In this document: in pieces, positions 1 through 36,582 of the stretch
How the letters are laid out: the number at the start of each line of letters is the position of its first letter
How positions within the stretch are numbered: the first letter of the stretch is position 1
From: Paulinella micropora
Lineage: Eukaryota > Cercozoa > Imbricatea > Euglyphida
Assembly: GCA_009731375.1 (NCBI GenBank)
Contig: BJOX01000039.1
Span: 171,667-218,093 of the forward strand
Direction of reading: 5' to 3'
DNA length: 46,427 bases
Program-made: the position numbers and the translations under genes
Notes under the pieces: model-generated
What the model saw: the letters and a program-made list of their open reading frames with translations, nothing else
Database searches by the model: none
What the model was told of the DNA's origin: nothing

Positions 1-37
<37 letters not shown>

Positions 38-76
38 CTACTACTACTCCTACTACTACTCCTACTACTACTACTC

Positions 77-121
<45 letters not shown>

Positions 122-229
122 CTACTACTACTCCTACTACTACTCCTACTACTACTACTACTACTACTACTACTCCTACTACTACTCCTACTACTACTAC
201 TACTACTACTACTACTCCTACTACTACTC

Positions 230-285
<56 letters not shown>

Positions 286-300
286 GCTACTGCTGCTGCG
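1..300. repeat. CTA/CCT trinucleotide array in an intron
   Basis: Nearly pure CTA repeat with scattered CCT variants from the first base to about 285, drifting into CTG. The first exon recognised downstream (346) starts in mid-codon, so this array lies in an intron of the beta-helix gene whose 5' part is outside the window. The region 300-345 is unique intron sequence leading to the acceptor at 344-345. Confidence 0.85.
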
Positions 301-345
301 GCTGCTGGTACTACTTGCACGTATAGTTGATACATGTCTATATAG

Positions 346-11758
<11,413 letters not shown>

Positions 11759-12080
11759 TCCCCGTCAACCGCCCCGTCAATGGCTGCGAAAGAAATTTCG
11801 ACGAGGTTGCACTGACAACGGTGTGCGCGAAAAGGAAGAACACAATCAGTAGTCGACAACATCATCGACGAAAACAAATAGTAGCCGACAACATCATGGA
11901 CGATCCTAGCGATGGTCTCAAAGAATGGTGCGACAACGGCGCTGTGACAGCAACGAGATGGATTTATGAAAGAAAGAAGATACATGGGAACCCCCACGGG
12001 CTGTAGTTCAGGTTAAGTCCGAGCAACTGCCAGATCGATGGAAGGCCAGTATAGTATTATCAGTTTTTTCTACACAGAAA
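11759..12080. other. 3' flank of the beta-helix gene
   Basis: Unique sequence after the stop codon at 11756-11758. No clear AATAAA-type polyadenylation signal is seen. An open frame crosses 11632-12006 but is antiphase to the real exon in its first part. Confidence 0.5.
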
Positions 12081-12081
12081 G

Positions 12082-12128
12082 TTTGAAAGCTTGGCGAGCT
12101 TTCTACTGCAGTATTGCAGTACGCAGGA
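12082..12128. other. Double-hairpin motif, copy 1
   Basis: Two adjacent inverted repeats: GAAAGCTTGGCGAGCTTTC, then TACTGCAGTATTGCAGTA. The same arrangement recurs at 14471-14516 with compensating changes in the second stem. Confidence 0.65.
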
Positions 12129-12129
12129 A

Positions 12130-13930
12130 GAGTTGTTTTAATCTCCCTTGCAATCCTATCGCTCTCTCATCTAACATAACTCAACTCCTAATACTAACTA
12201 CTACTCCGTAGGAGTTTATCTAATCATAATGCAAGTCGCAGTCTCTGCTAGGAGTGAAGCATATGTGGTTAGCTGCCCATCAAAAAGCTAATAGATGATA
12301 GTTTAGTTTTCACTTAATTTCAATCTACGATTTAATTTATTTAAGTGATTACTTTGAATTCTACATTAAAAAAACAAATTGAGGTATGATGGTTCTTGCG
12401 TTGTAAGCATTCTTGCATCCAACCAGTAACTTTTTTGCTACTCCCTCCGGCCCGCACATTTCTGAGCGTGAAGTTTCACGATTGCCTAGGAAATTCTACG
12501 GGTTTTTTGGTTGAGCTAAAAAAAAAGGGAAAATATTAATAACACTGGAAAAATGGTGTCAGAGGATCCTATACACATCCGTGGCATAGTAGCTAGTTTC
12601 TGATGTGTAGGGAACACATAATGAATGAAGAACGTAAGAATTCAGTTCACTTAGTTTCAAGGAACATATGTATATACTTTTCATTAAAATAGCATTTGTA
12701 TATGCTGGCAGTGAGCAATTTCAAAGTGACCGGTCGTAATGAATCAAATCAGAAATGAAAAAGTCGTCATAGAACTTGTATTATTCATTAAATGACGCTG
12801 GAAAGTAGTTAATTCAAGCTATTAAATAACTCCTATGTTCACTAGTTGAACATTCCTGACTTTTTCAACTGTTGCTTATTTTTTTGTGTCTAAAATATAA
12901 CTCAGTTGAGTCAGACATCAAGTTTTTTGAAGCATGAAACTCGAGAAGGCAGTGACCTTGTGTGCATTTCAGGAGGTCTGTGGGCGGCACATATTCTGAT
13001 GCTTGGAATAGCATCACAAAAAACAAAAACATCATTTTCAACAATAAAATTGAAAGGATCGATGCGCTCTCATCATGAGTCCGGCGATTTTCAAAGTGAT
13101 GTCACAACTTCGGAAGTTTTGCCACCGGTCAGACAGTAGTACAATTGAAACTTGAATCGCTGCCACGGTGTGAAATCGCACTAAGCCAAGTTGTGTATTC
13201 AAATTATTAATCATATTACCAAGGACAGGCTTTGTGAATTTGCGTGTATTGAGTATACAAACAGATTTAGACATTCTATAGTCCTATATTAATACAACAG
13301 GCTGATTTCTAACGAGTCACAAAACATAACTTTCCATTTTTTCATTACAAAAAAATAGATGATATACCCCGCGGCACCAAACGGGTGACACCGTCACGGT
13401 CCCAAGTAAGTTGACAGTGTAGTACACTGAGAAGAGGAATTTTATTCGGAATAAATTTGTACAAGTGTTTTTGAACTAGTATCCTATTGAACTCACTGGC
13501 AGCTATCAAAACTTGAAGCGAAGACCACCAAAGATACAAGGAGCTACATGTGAATATCAACAACGAAAACCGGAGTGCACAGACACAATTTTTGACATGG
13601 GAAATTTCACGACCTCTTCCAAAATCAACACCGCAAAAATTGGGTCACTACCGTATAAAAAAGTGAGGGCCGGCTTGAACAACATGCAATCATGATTTTC
13701 ATGTCAACAGGGGGAAACTAAGGCTTCTGAACCACTGAGAAGGGTCACACACAAGTTCATAACATATATCAAGTTATACAATAAACTTCAAGAGGACAAT
13801 GTGAACTAGTCCCCACAGTAGTTTTCAGTTATTTTAATTAACATCCGGCTCATAGTGGTTTTTTTTTAAAACCTTCCACAATCAGAACGTTTTGTCTTTG
13901 ACCACAAAGATATGTGGTCAAGTAGTGACT
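12130..13930. other. Unique AT-rich intergenic DNA
   Basis: About 1.8 kb without long microsatellites, unlike its surroundings. Short open frames (for example 12906-13139 and 13513-13695) have no recognisable motif or good splice context. I see no supported gene. Confidence 0.6.
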
Positions 13931-13936
13931 TATTAA

Positions 13937-14229
13937 TATTACTGGGTACATTCAAGTGTCAAACTCAGCCATCAAATTTGATTTAAGGGTCAGATTTCAG
14001 ATTCAGTAGCGGTCAGATTTTAGATTAGCGGCCAGAATTCAAATTAGTTCAATTCAACTGTAACATTTCGCAAAAATTATACAGATTTTGCGGACGTATA
14101 TAGCCGTTAAATTGAATTAATTTGAATTCTGACCACTAATTCGAAATCTGACCGCTAATCTGAAATCTGGCCCTTAACTGTAGTAAAATTCGATGGCTGA
14201 GTTTGACACTTGAATGTACCCAGTAATAT
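13937..14229. mobile_element. Inverted-repeat element family D/E, copy 1
   Basis: A 293-bp near-perfect inverted repeat: ATATTACTGGGTACATTC at the left matches its complement at the right. Internal arms pair CAAACTCAGCCATC, GGTCAGATTTCAGATT and AATTCAAATTAGTTCAATT. The centre reads, in reverse, like the centre of 34949-35157, which marks a common family. No coding capacity. Confidence 0.8.
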
Positions 14230-14470
14230 CACTGTTTTTTTTATCACGGGGACTTCTTGAAGGTATGTATAATTAATTTTTAAAAACCGTAAGAACAAAT
14301 CTATTTTAGTTTGTGACCCTTAGCGCCCCCCGATTTCACAAACTTTATTAGCAAGCTAACTACATATGGTTGAATCTCATACACGATGATGCGAGAGAGC
14401 CAGTTGATGTACGGACACCAAGACTTTTGTAATGTAGCGAGTTCGATTTAAAGATGGAGAAAACTTTATC

Positions 14471-14516
14471 TTGAAAGCTTGGCAAGCTTTCTACTGCGGT
14501 GATACTATCGCAGTAC
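14471..14516. other. Double-hairpin motif, copy 2
   Basis: GAAAGCTTGGCAAGCTTTC followed by TACTGCGGTGATACTATCGCAGTA. Relative to 12082-12128 the loop is longer and a stem pair has changed from A-T to G-C. Confidence 0.65.
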
Positions 14517-14906
14517 ATAGTCTCTAATGCATTCCCTATAACAAGGAAAAGTAGCTACCATCACTCTGTACAACTTTATTTAAGTTGTACCTATTGTTTT
14601 GTATGGGAACAAAAATGGTGGGACGCTTATCGCTTGCTACACGAGAATCATCAACATGACTATCTGCCACAGGAGTTGAAAGAAGAAATCGATCGTCGTG
14701 AAGGAGAAGACGATGATGAACAGATGATGAAAGATGGTGTCGCAGAGGAAGAGGAAGTTGAAGAAGAATTATATGAAGAAGATGATGTTGAAGAAGAATT
14801 AGTAGTAGTAGTAGTAGTAGCAGAAGAAGAAGAAGAGGAAGAAGAAGAAGAAGACATGTATGATGACAGAAGTGAAGAAGAGGAAGAAGGTGGAAGAAAT
14901 GTATGA
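14499..14906 (+). CDS. Possible acidic hypothetical protein
   Basis: Open frame of 135 codons. Residues 45-75 look protein-like (WEQKWWDAYRLLHENHQHDY then LPQELKEEIDRREG). A long acidic tail of Glu/Asp with a Val run encoded by GAA/GTA repeats follows. Near the end ATGTATGATGACAGAAGTGA is present twice in tandem. The ATG at 14499 overlaps the hairpin motif and may not be the real start. No family is recognised; the frame may be an exon or chance. Confidence 0.3.
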   Translation: MILSQYIVSNAFPITRKSSYHHSVQLYLSCTYCFVWEQKWWDAYRLLHENHQHDYLPQELKEEIDRREGEDDDEQMMKDGVAEEEEVEEELYEEDDVEEELVVVVVVAEEEEEEEEEEDMYDDRSEEEEEGGRNV

Positions 14907-14941
14907 TGACAGAAGTGAAGACGGAATGGAGCAATCAGCAA

Positions 14942-15045
14942 AAAACATAAACATTTAATTTATATACTAACTCGTTTAACGTGTTATTTACTTACTAGTC
15001 AAAGGCGTTCTTGGTATTAAATGATTACACTGCATTGATATACTA
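14942..15045. other. AT-rich unique spacer
   Basis: Short spacer before the palindromic satellite; nothing recognised. Confidence 0.5.
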
Positions 15046-15047
15046 TT

Positions 15048-15590
15048 TATCTATGCATGCACTGAATGACCAATTTCAATTCATGCATTGAAAATCAATG
15101 CATGCATTGACATGCATTGATTTTCAATGCATGCATTGAAAAGACACATTTCTGTGTTGCATTGACATTTTTAATGCATGCATTGATTTTCAATTCATGA
15201 AATCAATGCATGCATTGATCATGAAATACACATTTCTGTGCTGCATTGACATTTTAATGCATGCATTAAATTGCAAATCAATGCATGCATTGATCTGTGC
15301 TGCATTGACATTTGAATGCATGCATTGAAAATCAATGCATGCATTGAAATACACATTTCTGTGCTGCATTTTTTCAATGCATGCATTGATCGGTGCTGCA
15401 TTGAAATTTTACTGCATGCATTGAAAATCAATGCATGGATTGCAACACACGTTTCTGTGCTGCATTGAAAGTTTAATGCATTCATTGATTTTGCATGCAT
15501 TGAAAAAATCAATGCATGCATTGAAATACGCATTTCTAAGAAATACAGTGCATTGAAATTTCAATGCATCATGCATTGAAACTAGTGAAA
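15048..15590. repeat. Palindrome satellite (TCAATGCATGCATTGA)
   Basis: About 540 bp in which the perfect 16-bp palindrome TCAATGCATGCATTGA and variants recur many times, spaced by copies of AATACACATTTCTGTGCTGC and ATTGACATTT. The spacing is irregular, so it is a cluster of palindromes more than a simple tandem repeat. Open frames on the minus strand here (MHALIF units) are shadows. Confidence 0.85.
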
Positions 15591-15865
15591 TTGCAGCCCC
15601 AACTTCCTCCCCTCTGTTTCACTTTTTTCTCACGAAAAAGAAAAGAGGGGGGGGCCGCCAGACATAAACTACTGCACTTTTACAATAACATATAATATCA
15701 CTACTGAATATATCTAAACATAAATATTAATATTAATAATATATATATAATACCGAGCCGCTAAATACAAATTTAATATTTTCCTTTAATACGCTCGACT
15801 GAATAACTAGGTTTCCACCTTAGATAAAGGTATAACTTACTAGCTATACTTTTCACGTGGACGTT
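15591..15865. other. AT-rich unique spacer
   Basis: Contains a poly-G/GGCC island near 15645 and AT-rich DNA. No gene seen. Confidence 0.5.
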
Positions 15866-15867
15866 TC

Positions 15868-16152
15868 CTGAGTCCAATTCCTTCTCCTTCTCCTTCTCCT
15901 TCTCCTCCTCCTCCTCCTTCTCCTTCTTCTTCTCCTTCTCTTCTCCTTCTCCTTCTCCTTCTCCTCCTCCTCCTCCTTCTCCTTCTCCTCCTTCTCCTCC
16001 TTCTCCTCCTTCTCCTTCTCCTTGTCCTCCTTCTCCTCCTTCTCCTCCTTCTCCTTCTTCTTCTTCTTCTCCTTCTTCTTCTTCTTCTCCTTCTCCTTCT
16101 CCTCCTTCTCCTTCTTCTTCTTCTTCTCCTTCTCCTTCTTCTTCTTCTTCTT

Positions 16153-16183
<31 letters not shown>

Positions 16184-16425
16184 TTCTTCTTCTTCTTCTT
16201 CTTCTTCTTCTTCTTCTTCTTCTTCTTCTTCTTCTTCTTCTTCTTCTTCTTCTTCTTCTTCTTCTTCTTCTTGTTCTCCTGCTCCTCCTGCTCCTCCTGC
16301 TCCCCCTCCTCCCCCTCCTGCCCCTCCTCCCCCTCCTGCCCCTCCTCCCTCGCCTGCCCCTCCTCCCTCTCCTCCCTCTCCTCCCTCCTCCCTCCCTCCT
16401 TCTCCTCCTCCTCCTCCTCTTACAT
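15868..16425. repeat. Polypyrimidine CTT/CTC array
   Basis: About 560 bp of C and T on the plus strand: CTC/CTT blocks, a pure CTT core and a CCTCCTGCCC-type section. Long poly-Phe/Ser and poly-Arg frames are low-complexity artefacts. Confidence 0.9.
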
Positions 16426-16426
16426 G

Positions 16427-16560
16427 TCAATCTCAATGTCAAAATGTCAATGTCAATGTCAATGTAAACGTAAACGTAAATGTCGATGTCAAAATGTCAA
16501 ATGTCAAGTGTGTCAAAGCGCATCAAAGTCAAAATGTCAAAATGTCATTCTCAAGAATAT
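16427..16560. repeat. TGTCAA hexanucleotide repeat
   Basis: AATGTCAATGTCAA-type hexamers with CGTAAA variants, then a CTCCTGCTCCTG pyrimidine-rich segment to about 16720. Confidence 0.8.
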
Positions 16561-16851
16561 TATTGACATTGAATTCACATTGATCCCTCCTCCTCCCTTC
16601 CTGCTCCTCCCTTTCCTGCTCCTCCTGCTCCTCCCTTCCTGCTCCTGCTCCTCCTGCTGCTCCAGTACTTGCATCTCCTGCTCCTGCTCCTGCTCCTGTT
16701 ACTCCTGCTCCTGCTCCTGCTCTAAAAATACAATGAAGCAAATATACCCAATCTGAGAAAGAGAAGGAAATGAAAGATTAAAGTAATGAAGAGAAAGAAA
16801 ACATGAAATGAAAAGGGAAGAAATGAGGCAGAACATGTTTTAAACAGGAAC

Positions 16852-17622
16852 TCTTCTTCTTCTTCTTCTTCTTCTTCTTCTTGTTCTTGTTCTTGTTCTT
16901 GTTCTTGTTCTTGTTCTTGTTCTTGTTCTTCTTCTTCTTCCTTTCTCCTTCTCCTTCTCCTTCTTGTTCTTGTTCTTGTTCTTGTTCTTGTTCTTGTTCT
17001 TGTTCTTGTTCTTGTTCTTGTTCTTGTTCTTGTTCTTGTTCTTGTTCTTGTTCTTGTTCTTGTTCTTGTTCTTGTTCTTGTNNNNNNNNNNNNNNNNNNN
17101 NNNNNNNNNNNNNNNNNNNNNNNNNNNNNNNNNNNNNNNNNNNNNNNNNNNNNNNNNNNNNNNNNNNNNNNNNNNNNNNNNNNNNNNNNNNNNNNNNNNN
17201 NNNNNNNNNNNNNNNNNNNNNNNNNNNNNNNNNNNNNNNNNNNNNNNNNNNNNNNNNNNNNNNNNNNNNNNNNNNNNNNNNNNNNNNNNNNNNNNNNNNN
17301 NNNNNNNNNNNNNNNNNNNNNNNNNNNNNNNNNNNNNNNNNNNNNNNNNNNNNNNNNNNNNNNNNNNNNNNNNNNNNNNNNNNNNNNNNNNNNNNNNNNN
17401 NNNNNNNNNNNNNNNNNNNNNNNNNNNNNNNNNNNNNNNNNNNNNNNNNNNNNNNNNNNNNNNNNNNNNNNNNNNNNTCTTCTTCTTCTTCTTCTTCTTC
17501 TTCTTCTTCTTCTTCTTCTTCTTCTTCTTCTTCTTCTTCTTCTTCTTCTTCTTCTTCTTCTTCTTCTTCTTCTTCTTCTTCTTCTTCTTCTTCTTCTTCT
17601 TCTTCGTCTTCCTCTTCCTTTT
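16852..17622. repeat. CTT and TTCTTG arrays with 396-N gap
   Basis: CTT, then TTCTTG hexamer repeats, N from 17082 to 17477, then a pure CTT array. The TTCTTG unit also occurs at 24374-24450. Confidence 0.9.
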
Positions 17623-17639
17623 TCTCCTTTTTCTTCGAA

Positions 17640-18360
17640 GCAAATTGAGAAATTTCAAGCTGCGTATTCTGTATATAGCTACTATAAGACATGGAAGAAT
17701 GGAGAAGCTGTGCGCGTCAAGATTATAGTGCCAACAACAGTGCCTGCATCATGCTGGTAGCCGAAAGTATGGGCTAATTGGAGCTTGACCCTAAGTTAGC
17801 GGGAAATTGCCAACATATTTCAGATTTCTTCCGAATCAATGCCATTGTGAATTTTGACAGCAACCGTTGACCTCATTTCTTTTCACAGTTCGAGCGCCAG
17901 TGTCCTCTCCACTCAAAAGTCATGGTGCAATACAAACACTGTCTTTCACTGTCATTTCACCCTCCCGATCTCATTTCACTGGTCCAATGGATGGTTCCTG
18001 GTCAACAAATGGGCTATAAGAAGTGCGCCGAGGAAAACCCGTCCATTCATACATTCCATCTAACGATGCATTTGAAAATTGCATACCGACTTTCTATAAC
18101 ACAAACACAATCTTTATTAGATTTTATTTCTTGTGTAATTGAAATCCCCCGGCCTGACTGTGGTGTATCTGTTTGTATGCATACTTGCATTCAGTCGGAA
18201 CCAGTTATGCAACACATTAAAGTGCAAGAAGGGAACTGGCGTTCGCTGAATTCCCTGTCGCTGCAAAAAGCTTGATAATGAGTACTTGAACGTTTGTGAT
18301 CAATTTCCGAGGACACACTGTATGTCCAAACCAAACATATCTTGGAGGCGAAAAACACCA
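17640..18360. other. Unique segment with a possible exon
   Basis: About 700 bp of non-repetitive DNA between arrays. After a TTTTCACAG acceptor-like site at 17880-17888, two frames stay open for 55 or more codons: one reads SFHWSNGWFLVNKWAIR and stops at 18063, the other QMGYKKCAEENPSIHTFH. I cannot tell which, if either, is coded and recognise no family. Confidence 0.3.
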
Positions 18361-19163
<803 letters not shown>

Positions 19164-19310
19164 ACAGCAACAGCAAGAGGAACAACTGCAAAAAGCCATC
19201 GAGTTTTTGAAAACTTTCCAAATGGTTTTGGCTTCGTTTCTTTGTTTATTTATTTGTTTCGTTTCCAGGGTAGCATGTTGTCCACCACCCNNNNNNNNNN
19301 GGCTCCCGCG

Positions 19311-19740
19311 TCGTGTTTGGCTGCAACGCTTCCGCCTTTGTAGCTTGCTTTTGCACGCTCTCCGCCAGGATGATATCACTCCCCTTGCGCTCATCAGTTG
19401 GCTCTCCCTTCTCTTGCTCTTCTTTTCCTTCCTTCTCCATTGCTGCCTTATTCCCTTTACTGGCCCCAACTCCTCCTCATGCGATATTGCTACACATATT
19501 GGTCGCAGTGAACGAATCCGCTTTCTGCAACGCCTCTTCGCACAGCCTCTTCAGCAGTTTCTCGCCGGATTGTAGTTGAGCTTTGCTACCGCATTCAACG
19601 TGTTCGCAATTTACTGCGCATTGAACGACTTTGCGTTCTTCGAGGCCCCCTCACACAGCTTCTTTAGCACTTTCTCTCTTATCCAGCTATGTCGTCCTCC
19701 TGGTCTTCGGGATCGGATTCGCCTCAGGATCTCAGCTTGT
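19311..19740 (-). pseudogene. Possible decayed gene, helical repeat protein
   Basis: Read on the minus strand, two related segments appear: EKVLKKLCEGASKNAKSFNA and EKLLKRLCEEALQKADSFTA. They are about 45 residues apart and separated by an in-frame stop and a frame change. A charged stretch follows (AAMEKEGKEEQEKGEPTDER, then ILAESVQKQATKAEALQ), reached across another stop. The internal similarity supports a former repeat protein; the breaks support decay, although unrecognised introns could also explain them. A 10-N gap (19291-19300) cuts the end. No family recognised. Confidence 0.4.
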
Positions 19741-19859
19741 ATGATGCCACCAAGCGGGTTAGAAACATTGCACAGTATGCACACACACGCACCCTCAGCT
19801 TGTATGAAGCCACCAAGCGGGTTGGAAACATTGCACAGTATGCACACACACGCACCCTC
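19735..19859. repeat. Tandem duplication of about 63 bp
   Basis: A unit beginning AGCTTGTATGA and ending CACACGCACCCTC is present twice (19735-19797 and 19798-19859) with a few substitutions. Its reading on either strand is open but not recognised. Confidence 0.8.
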
Positions 19860-19908
19860 GCTCTATGGGGCGCAAGATGAGGAATTTTCTTTGCATTTAT
19901 GCATGCCT

Positions 19909-19911
<3 letters not shown>

Positions 19912-19982
<71 letters not shown>

Positions 19983-19992
19983 NNNNNNNNNN
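19912..19992. repeat. Poly-C tract and N gap
   Basis: About 70 consecutive C, then 10 N (19983-19992). Confidence 0.9.
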
Positions 19993-20192
19993 AAACTTGC
20001 TGGACGAGAAGGCAAGGTCATTCATATCAAGACAATCATGACAATTTCGGATTATTTGCCAAAATTTAACGAAATTACGATTTTAATCATTTTCATCAAA
20101 TTTTATCGAGCTTTGCGGTCAAACATTTTGCTTAATCTGAAAAATTGCACAGTTTCCTACAGTATACTATATTATTTGTTTTGTATATGTAG

Positions 20193-33585
<13,393 letters not shown>

Positions 33586-33607
33586 AAGGGGGCCACGAAG
33601 AATTGGG

Positions 33608-33654
33608 GAGAAAAAAAAAAAAAAAAAAAAAAAAGATGAAAGCGACTGTGTGTA

Positions 33655-33710
<56 letters not shown>
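33608..33710. repeat. Poly-A, GT and GA tracts
   Basis: A run (33611-33634), GT run and GA run just downstream of the ankyrin gene. Confidence 0.9.
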
Positions 33711-33711
<1 letters not shown>

Positions 33712-33830
33712 TCTGGTAGAATTTTAGCGAGTCTACGCACACTTTCTTGGCATACTTTTCTCGTCTGTAACTTATAACTTAACCTATACGTACACTCACA
33801 AACACTTGAGGGCGATTTCTGGAGGCGGAC

Positions 33831-34047
33831 ACGAGAAGTTCCTTGCACTTGACCACAATGAGCAATGATTTCAAACTCTTTGTTCTCAGCCGGTTCTGAT
33901 CTTGAGGGCTTGTGTAGTGGCTCATTTGAAAGCTCTCATCAAGAGCTTTCTAATGAGCCATAACACAGGTTGTAGATGCAAATATTGACTGAGATCGAAG
34001 CGTTTGAAGTCATTGTTCGTTGTACTTAAGAAATAGGAATTTCTCAT
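33831..34047. mobile_element. MITE-like element family A, copy 2
   Basis: Reverse-oriented relative of 8634-8848 with the same termini (GAGAAGTTCC / GGAATTTCTC), GAGCAATGATTTCAAAC arm and central GAAAGCTCTCATCAAGAGCTTTC. About 217 bp. Confidence 0.85.
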
Positions 34048-34092
34048 TGTCGTCGCCAAATGTTGACGGAAATAATAGTCCATGTTTGTCTG

Positions 34093-34306
34093 CTATTACT
34101 GTGGACATTCAAGTGGCAAAACATTCAAACTTTGACCTCATCTTTCTCAATCAATATTTGAGATACGGAAATGCAGCGCACGCCGTTGGAAAGCTCATCT
34201 CCTACGCTTTCAAATGCTGGCTTCAGCACAGTCGTATCACTTCCATTGATGGAGAACGATGAGATCAAAGTTGGATAGTTTGCCACTTGAATGTCCACAG
34301 TAATAG
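34093..34306. mobile_element. Inverted-repeat element family C
   Basis: About 214 bp: CTATTACTGTGGACATTCAA at the left matches its complement ending at 34306, with inner arms AACTTTGACCTCAT / ATGAGATCAAAGTT. It lies 45 bp from the family A copy. Confidence 0.85.
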
Positions 34307-34339
34307 TTCTACGCACATCTTACACCATTGGAGAAAACA

Positions 34340-34351
34340 AAACAAAACAAA

Positions 34352-34382
<31 letters not shown>

Positions 34383-34523
34383 AGAGACAACGACATCAAC
34401 GCCAACAAAAACACAAAGAAAAACAACAACAGCAACACGGAACAAAATTCTCCTTTTTTTCTGAAGAGAAGCAGGTGTATTGAACAAAATAGGCCGATAT
34501 TTTGTATGCCAGGTAGTGAGAGA

Positions 34524-34559
<36 letters not shown>

Positions 34560-34661
34560 CTGGGGGTTTTATGGTGCATTGTTTGCCTTGCTTGATTATA
34601 CGAAAACGCAACAACAACAACAACAACACCAACGACAACAACAACCACAACAACAACAACC

Positions 34662-34695
<34 letters not shown>

Positions 34696-34790
34696 CGACG
34701 ACGACGACAACAGCAGCAGCAGCATTTCCTATTTATTTGCTGGGTGGTATTTGTATTTTGAACAACAACAACAACAACAACAACAATGAT
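34340..34790. repeat. CA, GA and CAA arrays
   Basis: CA run (34352-34378), GA run (34518-34556), CAA/CGA/CAG arrays (34609-34725 and 34761-34786). No coding support. Confidence 0.85.
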
Positions 34791-34948
34791 GAAGATTAAT
34801 TTATTAATATGTATTTAACAACACCCACACCAAGAGCCACAAACCCTATTTATGCTTGCAGTATTTATATTTCGTATTTATTACTGGTATTAATACCATT
34901 CAAGAGGGAAATTGTAACTTTCAGCTCGTCGTTCTGCATCAAGCATAT

Positions 34949-35157
34949 ACAGCCGAGGACAATGTCCAGTGGCAAAGTCAACCATCAGATTCAAATTAAG
35001 AACCAGAATTCAAATTAGTTTAATTTAACTGCTATATGCGTCCGCGAAATCAGCATAATTTTCGCGAAATATTACCGTTAAATTATACTAATTTAATTTC
35101 TGGTTCTTAATTTGAACCTGATGGTTGACTTTACCACTTGCCTGTCCTCGGCTGTAT
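34949..35157. mobile_element. Inverted-repeat element family D/E, copy 2
   Basis: Arms ACAGCCGAGGAC / GTCCTCGGCTGT at the ends and AAGTCAACCATCAG, AATTAAGAACCAGAA inside. The centre (GCGTCCGCGAAATC...TTTTCGCGAAATA) matches the reverse complement of the centre of 13937-14229, so both belong to one diverged family. Confidence 0.8.
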
Positions 35158-35975
35158 TATTAATACATATGCGAGATTCGAAAGTATGACTTAGGCTGAA
35201 GCCATCTTTTGAAAGCGTAGAACAAGACCAATTTCAAAAAGTCTGTTCAGCATTGTTGTCTTTTAAAATTGTTTATCGGAATGAATATCGTACCGGACCG
35301 AATCGTTAATATTGTGTTGAACTCTCTTGAAGTTTGTACTTTCAAGTTATACATATAATAGTATTAATAATACTTCAAGTTTACACTGCTATTTTTAGTT
35401 CCGTTACTCTATTTTTCCGTTTATTTATAAACTGTCATAACTTGTTGTTACGTTTTCAACTGCCGTTAACAGATCAATTTATTTCCCATTACCGGTTAGC
35501 TTTTTAGAAAATATTAACTATTGCCTTTTCCGAGTCCTTTACTATTAATATGATCTGCTTTTTTCCTACAGGATATAATATTGATAGGTCGAAACTCAGC
35601 AATTGCCTAAATATCCTTATTCAACGGTCTGGAAAAGTGGAGCCCAGCTGACTTTTTGCTTCTTTTTCTCAGACCGTCCTGACTTGAAATTTTCTAAACT
35701 GCTACATAACGCTTGTAGTACCAACTCGAAATCTTCTCGTTACTTCAAAACGACTCCAGTCGTAGTTCGCAGAATTTGTATTGTTCCGCAAGGGACCGTG
35801 GCGGGTGGCAAACAGTCTGTCATGCAATTGTACTGAATAAACTGAAATTGACCGATCCAGAGTCTTTTGGTAAACTTCCCGGCCTGACCTCGGAAATATT
35901 TGATTGAGGTGGGGGGAGGTGCCTTGCCCCCCCCCGCCCTCCTGCTTCTTGCTCATGCCCTTTGAAAAATGAGAG
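35158..35975. other. Unique AT-rich DNA
   Basis: About 800 bp without microsatellites. Open frames of 77-84 codons overlap on both strands at 35603-35956 but show no motif or splice context. No gene is supported. Confidence 0.5.
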
Positions 35976-35978
35976 TAA

Positions 35979-36046
35979 TAAAAGTTAGATTAAGGGTTAG
36001 AATAAGGGTTAGCATAAGGGTTAGAGTAAGGGTTAGAATAAGGGTT
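35979..36046. repeat. Telomere-like TAAGGGTTAG array
   Basis: Five 12-base units TAAGGGTTAGAR, with small variation, containing the TTAGGG-type telomere motif. It directly abuts a family A element that has lost its left end. Confidence 0.8.
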
Positions 36047-36047
36047 G

Positions 36048-36250
36048 TCCTTAACAAAAATCAGCAATGACTTCAAACGCTTCGTTCTCAGCCGGTTCTG
36101 ATCTTGAGGGCTTGTGTGGTGCCACATTCAAAAGCTCTCATCGAGAGCTTTCTAATGAGTCGCAACACAGGTTGTAGATACAAATATTGACTGAGATCAA
36201 AGGCGCTTGAAGTCATTGTTCGTTGTAATTAAGAAATAGGAGCTTCTCAT
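36048..36250. mobile_element. MITE-like element family A, copy 3, left-truncated
   Basis: It matches the family from the AACAAAAATCAGCAATGACTTC arm to the right terminus GAGCTTCTCAT but lacks the GAGAAGTTCC end, which is replaced by the telomere-like array. Confidence 0.8.
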
Positions 36251-36324
36251 GATACGCTAGAGCCTGAGAAGAATGCCCATACTTCACATAACATCATCAA
36301 CAGTTTGTATTAGGATACAACAAG

Positions 36325-36325
<1 letters not shown>

Positions 36326-36399
<74 letters not shown>

Positions 36400-36400
36400 C
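36326..36400. repeat. CTAT array
   Basis: Pure CTAT. It is followed by a CCAG acceptor-like site and an island reading PAAQPPSGGGVEWMPMSSDM to a stop (36403-36471), which could be an isolated exon or part of a repeat. Confidence 0.8.
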
Positions 36401-36519
36401 CAGCCCGCTGCCCAGCCTCCATCCGGAGGCGGGGTGGAATGGATGCCTATGTCCTCGGATATGCAGCGCTGATAGACCAAACATATCTATCTATCTACCT
36501 ACCTACCTACCTACCTACC

Positions 36520-36520
<1 letters not shown>

Positions 36521-36563
<43 letters not shown>

Positions 36564-36582
36564 TAATAATAATAATAATAAC

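Noticed and set aside
35603-35956. Overlapping 77- and 84-codon frames on both strands
   Set aside because: No motif, no splice context and no sign that one strand is favoured; about what chance gives.
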